Shown here piece after piece: positions 5,901 to 7,134 of a stretch of DNA of 7,134 nt (its first letter is position 1; the number at the start of each line of letters is the position of its first letter). This stretch comes from DRGV01 sp018903055 [NCBI: bacterium]. GTDB lineage: Bacteria > UBP18 > UBA7526. The notes beneath the pieces were generated by a model. The model made no database searches. It worked only from the letters and a program-made list of their open reading frames with translations, and was not told the origin of the DNA. The position numbers and the translations under genes were made by a program. The stretch lies in assembly GCA_018903055.1 (NCBI GenBank), contig JAHIPW010000077.1:1-7134 (forward strand), given 5' to 3'.

Positions 5901-6588
5901 AGTGGCCATAGAGGAGTATAAGGAACTTGAAGAGAGGTATAATTTCCTGACCGGCCAGAAGAAGGATCTGGAGGAAGCGACTGTCTCTTTAAAAGAGGCC
6001 ATCGCCAAGATTAATAGGACAACCAGGAGCCTCTTCTCCAAAACCTTCGAACAAATACGAGAAAATTTCAACCAGGTCTTTCAAAGACTATTTGAAGGAG
6101 GGAAGGCGGACCTGATTCTAATAGATGAGAGAAATATCTTAGAATCGGGAATAGAAATTAAGGCCCGCCCACCAGGAAGAACTTCGAGAAACATTTCCCT
6201 CTTATCAGGAGGGGAGAAGGCCCTCACCGCCATTGCTCTGTTATTTGGTATCTTCATGGTCAAGCCCTCTCCCTTCTGTGTCCTGGATGAGATCGATGCC
6301 GCCCTGGATGAGGCGAATGTCAGTAGATTTACCCGGGTGTTAGCGGAGTTTGCCAAGAAGTCACAGTTCATTGTTGTTACTCATAATCGGGGGACCATCG
6401 AGGCCTCGGATACCATGTATGGAGTGACTATGGAAGAATCTGGAGTATCGAAACTGGTCTCAGTAAAGTTTGCCCAAGAGGAAATTGAGAAGCAGAGAAG
6501 AGAAGAGAAAAAGTCCAAGGTTCAGAGTCCCCCCGACAAGCAGGGAAGGAAAGAGTCGGGGTCTCCGCTTCACTCCGAAAAGTCATGA
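2959..6588 (+). CDS. smc: Chromosome segregation protein SMC
   Basis: SMC is a cytoplasmic ATPase that dimerises at its hinge and acts with ScpA/ScpB to compact and segregate the chromosome. The protein is 1209 residues from ATG 2959, slightly long for the family. The N-terminal head has Walker A GPNGCGKS (31-38), an R-loop region around RPTALR (52-57) and Q-loop IEQGKIELIL (141-150), followed by FEEAAGISKYKHRR (161-174). Coiled coil runs from about 175 to 490 and from 665 to about 1000, very rich in Glu, Lys and Arg. The hinge lies between (about 495-665), including GRATFLPL and VTPQGEITGGS. The C-terminal head has signature LSGGEK (1082-1087), Walker B FCVLDEID with D1110 and catalytic E1111, the D-loop ALDE and the switch VVTHNRGT. 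All ATPase motifs are intact. The last 38 residues (after VSVKF, 1171) are a charged, Pro/Ser-containing tail that appears not to be conserved. scpA and scpB are not in the window. Confidence 0.97.
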   Translation: MYFKSLVMQGFKSFADETKLEFEPGLTAIVGPNGCGKSNISDAIRWTLGEQRPTALRLSKIEDIIFSGSEARKPLGLAEVSLTVTNEDKRLPIEFTEVTITRRLFRSGESEYYINKAPVRLKDIQELFMDTGLGSSTYSLIEQGKIELILSSKPEDRRFLFEEAAGISKYKHRREETLRKLEATQENLLRLDDVTGEVKRQINSLKRQVGKTERYQEIKDELKDLELNLGVIEFRELKKRKESSSQGLEKFQDERESLEGRIRETEETLKNIQEKAREIETTLYEAHQKVFKIESEIERSKDRIATYQERGEGLEDEGGRRKKEIEDLKEKRKSLEGEIGGREEELKSLSIQIEEESARSKKEEKSLKGLNKELGEDIEALEALKNEVIETLSTTANTRNDLRYLETGQRNVDIRRERLLTEKTKIGEETKDVEGKAKEIEKSIENHRKKISEFEEEKKSLLERERKDREELLDFGEKIDRLKTQIAKKTSHLEFLQEGPGGGVREALLARDGLSGIEGAIIDLIQTSPEYERAIEAALGERIENIVTRDMKSAREALEYLKARNLGRATFLPLQAVKPDRKLNPSSLVKEEGAIGPASGLVKCEARYRPIIEYLLGNALVVKNLDAAFELGKKTKENIRIVTLEGEIVTPQGEITGGSLRRLLGREGGKGELAREIKALGENLKKLEEDRTNLEKKGLEKRDEISSIDSHVKKEELEMNLKERDLASIVSQKERVNKDLSFLKTEGEELDKEGEGLAKKRKEQETRLENLGEKEIGTQEKITKLKEEMGVREEEISKVSSEVTNLKVSLASLVEKETGLRENLGRMRENLKDLTKSIEAREGEIDEGKTRKEEFSDLITKEEENRKELLQEREETEKRLENLKRKKEEITDEVSKKEEELREIRVLGEKLQGESNELSFQGRELDLGTENLARRVKENYGVSLEEIEGDYQVPEIEDREGYKAKIRELREKIEALGLVNLVAIEEYKELEERYNFLTGQKKDLEEATVSLKEAIAKINRTTRSLFSKTFEQIRENFNQVFQRLFEGGKADLILIDERNILESGIEIKARPPGRTSRNISLLSGGEKALTAIALLFGIFMVKPSPFCVLDEIDAALDEANVSRFTRVLAEFAKKSQFIVVTHNRGTIEASDTMYGVTMEESGVSKLVSVKFAQEEIEKQRREEKKSKVQSPPDKQGRKESGSPLHSEKS
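6525..6565. repeat. Inverted repeat within the smc 3' end
   Basis: CCCCGAC (6531-6537) and GTCGGGG (6555-6561) are perfect inverse complements around a 17-base loop. GAG/CTC can add three outer pairs after a small internal loop. It lies in codons of the non-conserved SMC tail, 20-60 bases before the next gene start. It is too loosely built and lacks the U-run of a terminator. Confidence 0.45.
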
Positions 6589-7134
6589 GGAAATTTCTTT
6601 TAGTAACTTTGATGTTGTTAATAACCTCCTTGGCATATGGGGAGGGAATAAAGTGGTATGAGAACTTTGATGGGGGATTGGCAGAAGCCAAAAGAACGGG
6701 AAAGCCCATAATGATTGACTTCTATACTGACTGGTGTGGCTGGTGTGATGAACTGGATAAGAAGGTCTATACTGATTCCGACGTTATAAAATTGGCAGAA
6801 GATTTTATTTCTGTTAAAATAGATGCGGATGTTGATGAAGAGACGAAGGAAAAGTATAGAGTGCGTGCCTATCCCACGATTATCTTCACTGATTCCCAGG
6901 GCAAAGAGATAAATAAGATAGTGGGCTATAAGAAGGCTCCTGCCTTTGCCCAAAGTATGAGCCAGGTTTTAGCTAAGGTACCCAAGCCTGTAGCAAAACC
7001 AAAAATTGGAAAAATCCCTTCTTCTAAAGTGTTAAGCCCGGAGGATAAAGCAAAGTCCATCTACTCTTTAGGTGAAAATTACGAGGCGAACAAGATGTAT
7101 TCCCAAGCAATAAGGGAATATCAGAGAGTAATCA
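6585..7134 (+). CDS. Exported thioredoxin-fold protein with TPR-like region, 3' partial
   Basis: ATG 6585 overlaps the smc stop as ATGA, and the frame stays open to the window end (183 full codons). It begins with a typical Sec signal peptide: MRK, a hydrophobic stretch at 4-17 and a likely cleavage after AYG (19). A thioredoxin-like domain follows, similar to the thioredoxin_7/DUF255-type group: KPIMIDFYTDWCGWC with active-site cysteines C51 and C54, and the cis-Pro segment YPTIIF (P97). After a Lys/Pro-rich linker (about 131-150), SIYSLGENYEANKMYSQAIREYQRVI (from 158) looks like the first helices of a tetratricopeptide repeat. A role in periplasmic or envelope thiol-disulfide exchange, with the TPR part binding partners, is inferred. 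There is no clear Shine-Dalgarno, so translation is probably coupled to smc. The 3' end is outside the window, so the number of TPR units is unknown. Confidence 0.88.
   Translation, partial: MRKFLLVTLMLLITSLAYGEGIKWYENFDGGLAEAKRTGKPIMIDFYTDWCGWCDELDKKVYTDSDVIKLAEDFISVKIDADVDEETKEKYRVRAYPTIIFTDSQGKEINKIVGYKKAPAFAQSMSQVLAKVPKPVAKPKIGKIPSSKVLSPEDKAKSIYSLGENYEANKMYSQAIREYQRVI

Noticed and set aside
6470-6661. 63-codon plus-strand frame across the smc and thioredoxin junction
   Set aside because: It overlaps both real genes in another frame and is a Lys/Arg-rich shadow with no family features.

Overview
All genes in this window lie on the + strand. The DNA looks like a chromosome segment from an uncultivated, probably anaerobic bacterium. 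Three things suggest this: Arg is written mostly as AGA/AGG, proteins are rich in Glu and Lys, and there is an electron-transfer flavoprotein whose alpha subunit carries a two-cluster ferredoxin domain, a form typical of anaerobes. The sequence alone does not fix a phylum. I saw no rRNA, tRNA, CRISPR array, transposase, integrase or phage gene.

Layout. (1) Positions 1-515 hold the 3' end of a HEAT-repeat gene, made of five 31-residue units (93 bp each), with one missing base near 309-316 that breaks the frame. (2) 516-683 is intergenic and holds two adjacent hairpin-forming sequences. (3) 684-1469 is etfB. (4) 1470-1646 is a repeat-packed spacer: four copies of GTTACTA, then four copies of its reverse complement, plus a perfect hairpin and a possible 32-codon ORF. 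(5) 1647-2849 is etfA with an N-terminal 2x[4Fe-4S] domain. (6) 2850-2958 is a second repeat-packed spacer: a run of 8-bp GC-rich units followed by a run of 9-bp units that are partly their inverse complement. (7) 2959-6588 is smc, full length, with a non-conserved C-terminal tail. (8) From 6585 to the window end is the 5' part of a gene for an exported thioredoxin-fold protein (CGWC) that runs into a TPR-like region. It overlaps smc by four bases (ATGA).

How the genes work together. EtfB and EtfA form one FAD-containing heterodimer that passes electrons between a dehydrogenase and, through the Fe-S domain, ferredoxin or another carrier. No acyl-CoA dehydrogenase or other partner is in view. 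SMC works in chromosome compaction and segregation. The thioredoxin-TPR protein is probably periplasmic or cell-surface, and its 4-base overlap with smc suggests translational coupling rather than a shared function. The chromosome and redox genes look like housekeeping genes that happen to be adjacent.

The most unusual content is in the spacers. Two of the three share one design, a run of degenerate short tandem words that then flips into the inverted word. Repeat sequence also reaches the etfA stop codon and creates a spurious in-frame extension upstream of smc. The window is otherwise ordinary, and I see no clear new multi-gene system.
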